NCBI RefSeq assembly: GCF_037971845.1 | Contig: NZ_CP150227.1 | Location: 4,836,001-4,900,000, forward strand | Direction of reading: 5' to 3' | Length of the DNA stretch: 64,000 bases | Origin: Paenibacillus sp. FSL R5-0766 | GTDB taxonomy: Bacteria; Bacillota; Bacilli; Paenibacillales; Paenibacillaceae | Part shown: in pieces, positions 34,587-44,111 of the stretch | Layout of the letters: each line of letters begins with the position of its first letter | Position numbering within the stretch: position 1 is the first letter of the stretch | Notes under the pieces: model-generated | What the model was told of the DNA's origin: nothing | Seen by the model: only the letters and a program-made list of their open reading frames with translations | Database searches by the model: none | Made by a program: the position numbers and the translations under genes

Positions 34587-37500
34587 GATGTTTCCCCTCC
34601 CTTGTTGTGAGATAACATATCCCAGATTTGCTGTTTGCCCGGTTTGGACAACAGATTATACTCATTTCCTTCTATATTCTCATCAAACTGACAAACAGGC
34701 TTATACGGACAGAACGTACACGCCACTTCCTGCTGAATGCGATAAGGCTCAATAGCCACATCCCCATCCGTAATCCGGGTACCAATCTGACGGATATTAC
34801 TGCGAACCGAAGCAAGCAGCGTATCCCATTGCTCTGGCGTAGCTACAGCGGCGCTGCTATAAAAGCTTCCGTCCGCCTTAAGGGCAACTGGAATAATCGC
34901 TGAATACCCCTTATCCAGGGTGTTATCCATTTGAGCGATTGCGTCCCGATCCGCCAGCAGCAAACCTTTCATTTTGAACCGTTTCAGCAGTTCTTGTCCT
35001 GCCTGCTCCGATGTCATGCCGTTTGCGGATTGCAACAGCGGGTTATGCACATGGAAATACAACGTTCCTCCCGGCATCGCCGTTTCCCCAAGCCATTCTT
35101 CGGCAGCACTAAGCAGCACCTCCAGATAGGTGAGCATCTGCAATGACAGACCATAGTACACTTCATGTAACTTGAGGTCCGTCTGGCTTGATTTATAGTC
35201 AATGACACGCAAAAGCAGACCATTCTCGCCTTCTGCCACATCCACACGGTCAATCCGACCCACGATCTCCATCACACATCCGTTCTCCAGTTCAAAACGT
35301 AGTGGCGGCAGTGTTTTATCCGGTCCAAAATCAAGTTCCAGCCCAATCGGTTCAAAACTTCCACGTCTGGACTGTTCACCGAGAATAACGGATGCCCGGC
35401 TAACAATGTCCTTCAATTTGCGGAAAATATAACCGTATCGCTTGGTGCTTAGCAAAATCTCCCCTTGCAGCTGTGGTGCAATCTGCTCCACCGTTTGCTC
35501 GGCTTCCTGACGACATTGGTCTGGAGTCAAGCTGCCCCAACTACGATTTTCTTCACGCAACCGCATAGCCAGCTGGCTTAGTGCAGCATGAAACAGCTGT
35601 CCGATATCAGGAGCCTGAAGGCGGTATAATTGCCGTTCTTTGAGACGCAGCCCGTGCGAAGCAAAATGGGAGAACGGACAAGCAACGAACCGCTCCATTC
35701 GCGAGACACTCGTCCTCACCTCTGTACCATACAGTCTGCGACTGGTAGCTGTACGTAGTGGCAATGCCCGATTACGATAAAAGATCGATCCCATCAACCG
35801 CTCCAGCTGAGGTCTGCTTGTCTCTCGAGATACATGCCAATTGTAGACCGCCCACCACATTTCAGGGATGTCTTCTCCACGGCGCCATTTGCGCAATTGT
35901 CCAATGAGCGCAGACAGACTCTGACCTGGATGGGTGACATAGGACCAATGCGCTTCTTCCGAGTTCGCAACCGGTGGTTGAGCGAGTAATGGCTGTTCTT
36001 GGAGACCAAACATTTTCCGTGCATGGCGGACAATCTCGGAAGGAAGCAGTGCTTTCCCCTCATCATCAGCAACCGGGTAACTCAGCCACAACTGGCTGCT
36101 TGCCGCTGTAAGTGCCGTATAGATCAGGAAACGTTCATCCAGCATCTGTCTTGTTGCTCCTGGTCCAAGCGCCACGCCTCTTTCTGTCAGTAACGCTCTT
36201 TCCAGTTCCGTTAATACGCCATCATCCTGAGGTACGGCAGGTAATTCACCATCAACGGCGCCAAGGATAAATACGTATTTGATGTCCTGAAGGCGTGTAC
36301 GGTCCATGGAACCAACCAATACCTGATCAAGTGCTGGTGGTACCAGACCCAGCTTCAGTTCCGTCAATCCGGTCTCAATCATCCCGGCAAACAGCGTGAT
36401 ATCCAGCCGTTCATTCCCCATCATATCAACCATCTGATCCAATAAATCCAGCACAGCTCCCCACATCTGCCGATGTTCTCTCGACCGTTCGGGGTCACCT
36501 TGAGCCTTAGCTTCAGCAGACATGTTCTCCAGCTTCCATGGGATCTCAGCATCTTCCAGCAATCTGTATAGTGCCTCGCACTGGGCTTTGGCTGTCTTTG
36601 CCTTTTTCATTCGTTTCTCAAAAACACCCAAGGAATCTGTAATGACCGTTCGGCAGCTCTCCATTAGAGAAAGCATCTGGTCCCGTCCTCGACTACGGCC
36701 ATCCTGACCGTTGTCTTCCAGCGACAGGCTTGGTACATACTTCCATGGTTTGCCATCAGTCCAGCGATACCCGTGAATACCACAAGCCAGTACATAATTC
36801 TCAAGCTGGTCCATATCTTCACGAGTGATGGAACCATCACGCGGAAGTAGCAGATCCGTTTTGACACAGCGAAATACATCCTCGTAACGCCAGTGGCGCC
36901 GAACAATATCCAGTGCAGAACGGATAAACTCGGACAATGGATGATGAAGTTCATTTCTTCTGCGGTCCAGAAAGACGGGTACGCCATAATCCCTGAATAG
37001 AGGTTCAGCTATATCAGCGTAGGTATCCAACTGCCGGACAAGTACTGCCATATCCCGGTAACGCGCACCTTCGTTTTGTGCCAGGCGCCGCATCTCACGC
37101 AGTGCCCCCTCCATCTCAGCTCGTCGGTTTTCCGCTGCAACCAGTCGGATTCCGGAATCAAGGCCTTCACTTTTCCAACGAATTCGCCGGTCGAAACCAG
37201 CCTCCAGATGAGCAAGTCCCGGACGATCTTTGTATCTCGGTGGAATCTCCGAATCTAGCACGGTTATATCACTCGGTATACCCAGTTCGTCAGCCATCCC
37301 TTTCAGGCGCGCATAGGCACTCGCTGTGGGATAGAACAGTTCCAGTTCTCCAGGCAGTGCGCCGTGATCATAAGGACGATCCAGTGTCAGTGCAATCGTC
37401 ACGGAAGAGGACTGCAACATCAGCCGACCGATCACACTCATCTCCTGTGGCGTGAATCCCTGAAAGCCATCAATCCAGATCTGGGCATCCTGCAGCAATG

Positions 37501-38086
37501 CACTTTCCGACAAACGATCTGTCAGCTCAGTCAACGTGTCTTCATCATCAATATATAAATGGGTCAGTTCCTGTTCATAGTCACGATATATCAGATTCAA
37601 GTCATGCAACTTGTCCTCCAGAATCGGCGAAGTGGATGAGGTATTCCCTCCAGACAGCCCTTCTTCCAGCAATGATGGATCAACTTCATAACGTTTAAAT
37701 TCACTATATAAGTCATTTAATTCACCTATAAAACCCAGCTGGCTGCCGGATGCACCAAACAACTTCAATTCTTCCTTACGGCGCTGGATGACCTTGTAGA
37801 GCAGCATCTTTTTGCCTTCGGCTCCGATCGGAATACGAGCAGAACCACCTGCTTCCTGCATTACACGATAGGCTAAACGGCGAAAGCCGAGCACTTCTGC
37901 ACGCATGGTACCTTTAATTGCTCCAGAAGACACCAATGCCTGCTCTGTGCGAAAGGAACTCTGTTCCGGAACGAGTAAAATCAAAGGTTTACCTTGCGGT
38001 TCTTGTTGAAGCAGGGTTGTAATTTCCCGGGTAATCAGCGAGCTTTTGCCGCTGCCTGCCCGGCCAATAACAAAACGAACGGACAT
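34583..38086 (-). CDS. addB: ATP-dependent helicase/deoxyribonuclease subunit B (AddB)
   Basis: A 1167-residue partner of AddA. The N-terminus carries a Walker A GRAGSGKS (8-15); the inactive-helicase body follows, and a RecB-type nuclease domain with RIDRVDV ... VIDYKSSQ lies near residue 950-975. The four cysteines of the iron-sulfur staple are visible: one in ERFVACPFSHF near 800 and three in CTFCPYKPVC near 1121-1130, matching the positions known for B. subtilis AddB. First gene of the addB-addA-sbcD-sbcC operon. Confidence 0.97.
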   Translation of the reverse strand: MSVRFVIGRAGSGKSSLITREITTLLQQEPQGKPLILLVPEQSSFRTEQALVSSGAIKGTMRAEVLGFRRLAYRVMQEAGGSARIPIGAEGKKMLLYKVIQRRKEELKLFGASGSQLGFIGELNDLYSEFKRYEVDPSLLEEGLSGGNTSSTSPILEDKLHDLNLIYRDYEQELTHLYIDDEDTLTELTDRLSESALLQDAQIWIDGFQGFTPQEMSVIGRLMLQSSSVTIALTLDRPYDHGALPGELELFYPTASAYARLKGMADELGIPSDITVLDSEIPPRYKDRPGLAHLEAGFDRRIRWKSEGLDSGIRLVAAENRRAEMEGALREMRRLAQNEGARYRDMAVLVRQLDTYADIAEPLFRDYGVPVFLDRRRNELHHPLSEFIRSALDIVRRHWRYEDVFRCVKTDLLLPRDGSITREDMDQLENYVLACGIHGYRWTDGKPWKYVPSLSLEDNGQDGRSRGRDQMLSLMESCRTVITDSLGVFEKRMKKAKTAKAQCEALYRLLEDAEIPWKLENMSAEAKAQGDPERSREHRQMWGAVLDLLDQMVDMMGNERLDITLFAGMIETGLTELKLGLVPPALDQVLVGSMDRTRLQDIKYVFILGAVDGELPAVPQDDGVLTELERALLTERGVALGPGATRQMLDERFLIYTALTAASSQLWLSYPVADDEGKALLPSEIVRHARKMFGLQEQPLLAQPPVANSEEAHWSYVTHPGQSLSALIGQLRKWRRGEDIPEMWWAVYNWHVSRETSRPQLERLMGSIFYRNRALPLRTATSRRLYGTEVRTSVSRMERFVACPFSHFASHGLRLKERQLYRLQAPDIGQLFHAALSQLAMRLREENRSWGSLTPDQCRQEAEQTVEQIAPQLQGEILLSTKRYGYIFRKLKDIVSRASVILGEQSRRGSFEPIGLELDFGPDKTLPPLRFELENGCVMEIVGRIDRVDVAEGENGLLLRVIDYKSSQTDLKLHEVYYGLSLQMLTYLEVLLSAAEEWLGETAMPGGTLYFHVHNPLLQSANGMTSEQAGQELLKRFKMKGLLLADRDAIAQMDNTLDKGYSAIIPVALKADGSFYSSAAVATPEQWDTLLASVRSNIRQIGTRITDGDVAIEPYRIQQEVACTFCPYKPVCQFDENIEGNEYNLLSKPGKQQIWDMLSHNKGGETS

Positions 38087-38174
38087 GTCTAATCCTCCAA
38101 ACTACACGTACAAGATTTTAATTCCCAGTATAACATATCTGACTTGGTTCGGAACATACGTTTGCCACTATCCG

Positions 38175-38255
38175 GTAAAAACGGAGATCATCTCCGTTAA
38201 CACAGCCAAACAGCAAAAAGCCCGCAGCTACCACACTGTGGACTTTTTGCCAAAA
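38175..38255 (-). terminator. Two hairpins forming the rlmI terminator region
   Basis: Minus strand: first a hairpin GCAAAAAGTCCACAG/CTGCGGGCTTTTTGC (38213-38251, one mismatch, with T run), then a perfect palindrome AACGGAGAT/ATCTCCGTT (38179-38198) followed by TTTTTACC. Either or both end the rlmI transcript before addB. Confidence 0.75.
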
Positions 38256-38318
38256 GTATCATTCATTTAAAATTCACTTTATCTCACGAGAGATTAAAAA
38301 AAGTGAAACCAGACTCTT

Positions 38319-39695
38319 CTAATTCTTTTTACTACGCACTTCGAAAATAGCAAATTTCAGGTAATGTCCTTCATCCACGCCTAAAATTTGCGGGTGGTCC
38401 TTACCTGCTGCCTTCCAGTCAATTAGACGCAGCACTTTGCCTGCATCTTCCGCTGCATCCGCAATCGTATCCAGGAAAAGGTCAGGACGCATGTGATACG
38501 AACAGCTGGCTGTCACCAGATATCCGCCCTCATTAACCAGTTTCATTCCTTGCAGGTTGATATCCTTATATCCACGGCATGCACCTTTGACTGCTGATTT
38601 CGTTTTGGCAAATGCAGGAGGATCAAGGATGACGACATCAAATGTTTTACCGCCAGCTGCCAGCGCTTTGGATGTATCTACTTTCTGTTCGCCTGCACGT
38701 GCACGTACGGTACGTTCATCCAGCCCTTTCACTTGTTCACGCAAGTACTGGAATGCATCAGCAACTACGAACTCAACACGGTCGGTAAAACCGTTCAGCT
38801 CCACATTTGTTCGTGCACTCTCAATGGCATGCTCCGAAATATCAAGACAAGTCACTTTTTTGGCTCCATACTTGCAAGCATTCAACGTGAAACTGCCTGT
38901 GTGTGAGAAGCACTCCAGCACAGTGGCACCATCCCAATAAGGGAATGTAACTACTTTACCGCTTTTATTCACAGGCAAGAGCTGCTCTGTGCCATCCTGC
39001 TCAGTCGTTTGTAGTGTGATTCCACTCTTGTAGCCCCAACCCTTCATGAGCGGTTCGATGGCTGCACGATTCTCGCGTTGGTCGAAGAAGTAACCTGTCT
39101 TCTGTCCTTCCACGATATCCACTTTAATGAGTAGTCCATTTTCTGTAACGGTGACATGTCGTGGGCACTCTCCGTACAGTGGACCCTTGGTCTGCTCCAA
39201 ACCTTCCAGTTCACGAATTGAGACATCACTGCGCTCATATATGCCTTCTGGCTGCATTACTTCAATGAGTGCCTGTACGATGGCTTCACGGCAATGATCC
39301 ATGCCAAGTGTAAGCAACTGTACAACGAGGACGCTGCCAAATCGATCAACGATCAATCCTGGCAGAAAATCTGCTTCGCCATAAACGAGGCGGTATGCCT
39401 CTCCATCCTGGATAAAACGTTCCCGATGACGCAAGCAATCGCGGAAACGCGCTGCAAAGAACGCCGTATCCATCTGTTCGGACTCCAGCGGTTGATAAGA
39501 TACAACTCTTACCGTGATCTGAGATGCGAGATTGTAATATCCTGTCGCCAGATAGCGACCTTGATGATTCAATACATTGACCAGATCTCCCGGCTCCGGG
39601 TTTCCGTCAACAGAGGCAATTTCATTGTTAAATATCCATGGATGTGCATGTTCTAGCCGCTTTTTGCGACTGCGTTCGAGTGTAACTGATGGCAA
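38319..39695 (-). CDS. rlmI: Class I rRNA methyltransferase, RlmI-like
   Basis: A 458-residue SAM-dependent methyltransferase with an N-terminal PUA domain (MPSVTLERSRKKRLEHAHPWIF) and a C-terminal Rossmann domain (LECFSHTGSFTLNACKYGAK; catalytic motif ILDPPAFAK). In E. coli the orthologue makes m5C1962 in 23S rRNA; the exact target here is inferred. It is about 50 residues longer than E. coli RlmI, with extra sequence between motifs (GLDERTVRARAGEQKVDTSK). It is a single gene with its own terminators; two hairpin repeats lie upstream. Confidence 0.9.
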   Translation of the reverse strand: MPSVTLERSRKKRLEHAHPWIFNNEIASVDGNPEPGDLVNVLNHQGRYLATGYYNLASQITVRVVSYQPLESEQMDTAFFAARFRDCLRHRERFIQDGEAYRLVYGEADFLPGLIVDRFGSVLVVQLLTLGMDHCREAIVQALIEVMQPEGIYERSDVSIRELEGLEQTKGPLYGECPRHVTVTENGLLIKVDIVEGQKTGYFFDQRENRAAIEPLMKGWGYKSGITLQTTEQDGTEQLLPVNKSGKVVTFPYWDGATVLECFSHTGSFTLNACKYGAKKVTCLDISEHAIESARTNVELNGFTDRVEFVVADAFQYLREQVKGLDERTVRARAGEQKVDTSKALAAGGKTFDVVILDPPAFAKTKSAVKGACRGYKDINLQGMKLVNEGGYLVTASCSYHMRPDLFLDTIADAAEDAGKVLRLIDWKAAGKDHPQILGVDEGHYLKFAIFEVRSKKN

Positions 39696-39748
39696 GGTAG
39701 ATCCACTTCTTTCATAGTTAGTTGAAAAGATAGGTTTGGTGCAAAGGA

Positions 39749-39923
39749 GACGCTACGGCGACGAATTGTTCCTCTGATCGCTGTTATCCCCAGATTTTTT
39801 TGAACTCCCTTTTCTCAAAGGGAAAATCCGGGGATAAAGGCGAGCGCTTCGCTTCTTCGGTAACAATTTCGTCTTCTTCGCTGCGTTTGCACGAATCACC
39901 GTATCTTTCGAATTGGGGTGGGG
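39749..39923 (-). repeat. Interspersed hairpin repeat, copy B (first unit of a tandem pair)
   Basis: A 175-base unit. Hairpin arms TTATCCCCAGATTTT and AAAATCCGGGGATAA (39784-39837) pair with a single mismatch, with an inner CCCTTT/AAAGGG stem. The flank after the hairpin (GTCTTCTTCGCTGCGTTTGC and the sequence to GGGGTGGGG) is repeated almost identically in copy C. It lies about 54 bases 5' of the rlmI start. Confidence 0.85.
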
Positions 39924-39973
39924 CAGTTGAGAGCATGTTGGCGCTAAGCTGTTACTTTAAGCGCTGTATGAGT

Positions 39974-40147
39974 GACACTACAGCGACGATTTGTTCCTCT
40001 GATCGCTGTTGTCTCCAGATTTTTTTGATTCCCCTTTCCTAAAGGGAAAATCCGGACACAAAGGCGCACGCTTCGCTTCTTCAGATTCGATTTCGTCTTC
40101 TTCGCTGCGTTTGCACGAATCACCGTATCTTTCGAATTGGGGTGGGG
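39974..40147 (-). repeat. Interspersed hairpin repeat, copy C (second unit of a tandem pair)
   Basis: A 174-base unit repeating copy B. The arms are TTGTCTCCAGATTTT and AAAATCCGGACACAA (40009-40061): the A-to-G change in the left arm is matched by T-to-C in the right arm, so pairing is kept. The rest of the 553-base interval between rlmI and the Na/Pi transporter gene contains nothing else recognisable; the plus-strand promoter of the transporter must lie after 40147. Confidence 0.85.
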
Positions 40148-40248
40148 TAATTTAGGTCGCTTCCCTCTGAATTCCTTTAGGCTTGTCATGGTTGTCTTTA
40201 TTTACTCATAGGATGAGTTAAGGAACCGGACGGAAGGAATGATTTTGT

Positions 40249-41250
40249 ATGTTTAGAGATGTTATATTGCCCCTACTCTATGGGCTTATTATCTTTTTTG
40301 GTGGCATGAAGCTGATGGAAACGGCCTTGCAGCGCATGGCTGGGCCCATGTTGGCGGGTTGGCTCAATCGGGCTACCTCTGCTCCATGGAAAGGCATGGC
40401 CTTCAGTGCAGGTGCAACGGCCCTGTTACAGAGCAGTACTGCGGTCACCGTACTCACCATTGGACTGGCTAATGCCAGATTAATTACCTATGGACGCACA
40501 CTTGGAATCATCCTCGGCACCAACATCGGGACATGCCTGACAACGGAGCTGGTGGGACTGCAGATCGGCCGTGCTTCCCTGCCGCTACTCGTCCTGTCTC
40601 TAACGGGCTGGGCCCTGTTTGTTGTTCTTGGTGAACGCAATCTGGCCGCTCCTGAACGTACGCGACAGACTCTGTTTAACATCCAGTACAGCTTCCTCGC
40701 AGCTGCGGGATTTGCACTTGTTATGACAGGCATTCAAGTGATGCAATCCATTGCCTTACCCTTGCGGAGCATGGGCGTATTTCAATGGTTTCTCGACCGC
40801 TCGGCCGACAGCTTGTGGTGGGGCTTCCTGGCAGGTGCCTGTCTGACAGCGCTCATTCACAGCAGCGCAGCTGTCATTAGCATGGCGATTACGCTCGCAG
40901 CCACAGGAGTATTACCTGTGGAGATCGGCATCGCCATTGTGATCGGGTCCAATGTGGGGACCTGCATCACCGCTGTGATTGCTGCCGCGGGCGGAGCATC
41001 CGCAGGCAAATTTGTCGCAGCCTCCCATGTTGTATTAAACATTGCAGGAGCGCTGCTGTTTATGCCGCTGATCGGCCAGCTGCATGCAGCTTCGGCCTGG
41101 CTGTCAGCGGACAACGGGGCACAGATTGCGCATGCCCAGACCCTTTTTAACATCACCAGTTCACTGCTTGCTTTGCCATTCTGTTACTTGCCAATCTGGC
41201 ACAAAAAACCACCGGTCCACGCCCCCGCGGCGAAGTCACCCGTGGCTTGA
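40249..41250 (+). CDS. Na/Pi cotransporter family protein (YqeW/NptA-like)
   Basis: A 333-residue inner-membrane protein with about eight helices. The two inverted repeats typical of the family are evident: LLQSSTAVTVLTIGLANARL followed by GTNIGTCLTTE, and LIHSSAAVISMAITLAATGV followed by GSNVGTCITAV; the QSS-type motifs bind phosphate and sodium. It lacks the C-terminal PhoU-like domain of longer relatives. GGAAGG precedes the ATG. In B. subtilis a homologue (yqeW) also sits between mtaB (yqeV) and rpsU, but here the gene is inverted relative to its neighbours. Confidence 0.92.
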   Translation: MFRDVILPLLYGLIIFFGGMKLMETALQRMAGPMLAGWLNRATSAPWKGMAFSAGATALLQSSTAVTVLTIGLANARLITYGRTLGIILGTNIGTCLTTELVGLQIGRASLPLLVLSLTGWALFVVLGERNLAAPERTRQTLFNIQYSFLAAAGFALVMTGIQVMQSIALPLRSMGVFQWFLDRSADSLWWGFLAGACLTALIHSSAAVISMAITLAATGVLPVEIGIAIVIGSNVGTCITAVIAAAGGASAGKFVAASHVVLNIAGALLFMPLIGQLHAASAWLSADNGAQIAHAQTLFNITSSLLALPFCYLPIWHKKPPVHAPAAKSPVA

Positions 41251-41308
41251 TGATCTGCCTGTCCAGACCCACAGAGCGCGCGGCTAACTGACTCGAACAA
41301 TAATGCCG

Positions 41309-41743
41309 TTATACGTTAATGCCTAACTTGTTCAGGGCTACACGCAAGATATCATCGTTATTATCATATCCGCTCTGCTGCTGTAAGGACCATGCTTCTT
41401 CCGGAGCATACCAATCCACACCCTTGATTTCTTCAATCTGAGGCTGTAGATCACCACTCTCGGCTTCAACGAGATAATAATGAACTTCCTTGTCCACCGG
41501 ACCAAAGTCTGCATGTTGGTACGTGTAAGCAATGATATCAACCGGCTCTACAATGCGACCCACCATACCTGTCTCTTCCAAAATCTCGCGCAGTGCCGTC
41601 TGTTCGATTGTTTCTCCATCTTCCATTTTGCCCTTGGCGAGAGTTGTTTTACCATAACGATCTACGATAAGCTGAATTTGAAGACGTCCGTCTTCCCCTG
41701 TTCTATAAACAACTCCGCCTGCTGAAATTTCTTTTTTGTTCAT
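41309..41743 (-). CDS. Nudix hydrolase
   Basis: A 144-residue Nudix protein. The Nudix box GKMEDGETIEQTALREILEE-TG is complete, with the catalytic glutamates in REILEE. The substrate cannot be deduced; similarity in layout to MutT/diadenosine polyphosphate hydrolases. Of several in-frame ATG codons, 41743 is best spaced from GGGGGAG. It is separated from mtaB upstream by a terminator-like hairpin. Confidence 0.9.
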   Translation of the reverse strand: MNKKEISAGGVVYRTGEDGRLQIQLIVDRYGKTTLAKGKMEDGETIEQTALREILEETGMVGRIVEPVDIIAYTYQHADFGPVDKEVHYYLVEAESGDLQPQIEEIKGVDWYAPEEAWSLQQQSGYDNNDDILRVALNKLGINV

Positions 41744-41792
41744 CATGCTCTCCCCCATCAACTTCGATATCTTTATCTTATTTTTTTGCAAA

Positions 41793-41841
41793 AGAAGGAC
41801 CTCATCTCCCCGGGTAAGCTCCCCAAGGAAATGAAATCCTT
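41793..41841 (-). terminator. Terminator after mtaB
   Basis: Minus-strand stem of 15 pairs, AAGGATTTCATTTCC with GGAGATGAGGTCCTT (41827-41841 with 41795-41809), including three G-T pairs and no mismatch, loop containing GGG/CCC, followed by CTTTTG. Confidence 0.75.
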
Positions 41842-41857
41842 GTTTCTGACGCCTCGA

Positions 41858-43204
41858 TCACATCGCGGCGGACTTAAGATTCTCTTCCAACACACGTACC
41901 AGCGTAGCCTGACTCTCGTTGACACCGGCTTCAACCACTTTGACTCGGCACACTTTACCGACCATATCCATCGTTCCGTCAAAGACCAGTTGAATGTAGT
42001 TGTCGCTATAACCGTGCAGCTTGCCACTTCCCTCGCGGCCTTTGGCTTCACCTTCGGGAATAACATCCAGTACCTGTCCAACAAACTGCTCAGCGTACTC
42101 CAGTTGCATCTGCTCAGACAAGTCAATCAGTTCATGCACACGTGCATTTTTGACCTCTTCGTCCACCTGATCTTCCATCCGTGCTGCTGGTGTACCCGTG
42201 CGTTTCGAATAAGGGAAAACGTGCATTTCGGAAAAACCGATCTTCCGCATCAACTCATAGCCATTACGGTACATCTCATCCGTCTCACCTGGAAATCCAA
42301 CAATGATGTCTGTTGTAATCGCTACATCCGGCATTGCTTCCCGAATGCGAAGCATTTTGTTGTAAAACTCTTCCGTCGTATATTTACGGCGCATGCGTTT
42401 CAACACCGTATCATCACCCGCTTGCAGCGGAATATGGAAGTGACGAACAAGTTTGTCCGAACGTTTGATCACGTCGAGCATACGGTCGTCAATCTGACTG
42501 GCTTCAATCGAGCTGATTCGAATACGCTCCAGCCCCTCTACCTTGTCCAGGTCCCACAGCAGATCGGTCAGATCATAATTCTCCATGTCATCACCATACC
42601 CACCTGTATGAATACCGGTCAGAACAATCTCCTTGTATCCGGCGTGTACGAGCTGATGCGCCTGTTGAATAATGCTATTCGCCTCACGGCTGCGTGAGAG
42701 ACCACGAGACCACGGAATGATGCAGAACGTGCAAAAGTTATTGCATCCATCCTGGATTTTCAGGAACGCTCGGGTACGATCAGCAAAATCAGGTACATCC
42801 ATCTCTTCAAACACACGGGTTTTCATAATATTACGCACCGCATTAACGGGTTGACGGGACTCCTTAATTTCATTAACATATGGCAAAATCTTGTCACGGT
42901 CCTGTGTACCGATAACCAGATCCACCCCTGGGATGTCCAGAATCTCTGCCGGAGAAGTCTGCGCATAGCAGCCTGTAACGGCCACAATCGCCTCCGGGTT
43001 GCGCCGAATGGCACGACGAATAATTTGACGGCTCTTTTTGTCGCCGGTATTGGTTACTGTACAAGTATTAATCAAGTATACATCCGCTGTCTGTTCATCA
43101 AAGTCCACTTGATCGTAACCTTCGTTTTTGAACAATTGCCAAATCGCCTCTGTATCATAGAAATTAACTTTGCAGCCTAAGGTGTAAAACGCCACGGATG
43201 GCAT
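41858..43204 (-). CDS. mtaB: tRNA t6A37 methylthiotransferase MtaB
   Basis: A 448-residue radical SAM enzyme that turns t6A37 into ms2t6A37 in ANN-decoding tRNAs. The N-terminal MTTase domain has three cysteines for one iron-sulfur cluster (C11, C48, C79); the radical SAM motif is C155-x3-C159-x2-C162; a TRAM domain forms the C-terminus. It follows rsmE by 2 bases, the conserved yqeU-yqeV order. Confidence 0.96.
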   Translation of the reverse strand: MPSVAFYTLGCKVNFYDTEAIWQLFKNEGYDQVDFDEQTADVYLINTCTVTNTGDKKSRQIIRRAIRRNPEAIVAVTGCYAQTSPAEILDIPGVDLVIGTQDRDKILPYVNEIKESRQPVNAVRNIMKTRVFEEMDVPDFADRTRAFLKIQDGCNNFCTFCIIPWSRGLSRSREANSIIQQAHQLVHAGYKEIVLTGIHTGGYGDDMENYDLTDLLWDLDKVEGLERIRISSIEASQIDDRMLDVIKRSDKLVRHFHIPLQAGDDTVLKRMRRKYTTEEFYNKMLRIREAMPDVAITTDIIVGFPGETDEMYRNGYELMRKIGFSEMHVFPYSKRTGTPAARMEDQVDEEVKNARVHELIDLSEQMQLEYAEQFVGQVLDVIPEGEAKGREGSGKLHGYSDNYIQLVFDGTMDMVGKVCRVKVVEAGVNESQATLVRVLEENLKSAAM

Positions 43205-43206
43205 AA

Positions 43207-43971
43207 TTACATTCCTCCCATTTCTCCGGATTCATATAACACGCAAGTTAGTGCTGCCATTCCAGCTGTCTCAGCACGCAAAATGCGTTTGCCCAGTCCA
43301 ACAGATACGGCACCTGCCTGATCAGCCTCTGCCGTCTCCTTCTCAGAAAATCCACCTTCCGGTCCAACCACGATCAAAACTTCTGCACTTGCACCAGGTG
43401 CAAGCTGCTCTACAAACGGCTTCAGTGCATCTCTCAGCTGTTTACCGTTTTCTTTCTCATAACAATAACATACCAGGCTGTAGCCCTCAAAAGAAGATAA
43501 CAGCCCTTTCCAGGAAAGCGGCTGCTCAACGGATGGAATGCGATTCCGGTGACTCTGTTCGGCAGCTTCCTTGGCAATTTTCCGCCACCGCTCCAACCGT
43601 TTGCCTTCTTTCTTGGCATCATATTGCACAATCGTACGTTCTGATAGGAAGGGTACAAATGATACCGCCCCAATCTCAGTACATCTCTGGATGACTGTTT
43701 CCATCTTGTCGCCCTTGGGCAAACTCTGTGCCACGGTTACACGAATCCGTGCTTCACGGTCCATAACCAGAGACTCTACAATATTTGCAGTAACTTGGCC
43801 AACTTCAATGGTCTCAATTTCCACGAGTGCTTCTCTGGAGTTTCCGTCACTGACAATCAGTTTATCTCCAGGTTTACCACGCATGACCTTGCCGATATGG
43901 CGTGCATCATCACCTGTGATGATCACAGCGTGTTCATTAAACTGTTCTGCAGATACAAAATATCGCTGCAT
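43207..43971 (-). CDS. rsmE: 16S rRNA (uracil(1498)-N(3))-methyltransferase RsmE
   Basis: A 254-residue SPOUT methyltransferase. An N-terminal PUA-like domain (MQRYFVSAEQF) is followed by the trefoil knot with VVGPEGGFSEKE and LGKRILRAETA, the SAM-binding signature. It methylates U1498 in the decoding region of 16S rRNA. It forms an operon with mtaB; a 140-base gap without features separates it from the site-2 protease gene. Confidence 0.96.
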   Translation of the reverse strand: MQRYFVSAEQFNEHAVIITGDDARHIGKVMRGKPGDKLIVSDGNSREALVEIETIEVGQVTANIVESLVMDREARIRVTVAQSLPKGDKMETVIQRCTEIGAVSFVPFLSERTIVQYDAKKEGKRLERWRKIAKEAAEQSHRNRIPSVEQPLSWKGLLSSFEGYSLVCYCYEKENGKQLRDALKPFVEQLAPGASAEVLIVVGPEGGFSEKETAEADQAGAVSVGLGKRILRAETAGMAALTCVLYESGEMGGM

Positions 43972-44111
43972 TAGTCAATCCACCCATTCTGTCCTGTTAT
44001 GACTGGAATTCACCCCGCCTAATGACAAGCATGAATCCAATCGCCACAGATGATCATACAACTTTTACGTGTTTCTGACCAGTATATCCGTCCAAAACAC
44101 GATACGCTTTT

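Noticed and set aside
39944..40189. 81-residue minus-strand reading frame (MTSLKEFRGKRPKL...)
   Set aside because: It is the translation of hairpin repeat copy C and its flank; the repeat shows changes that preserve base pairing, not protein, and no ribosome site is seen.
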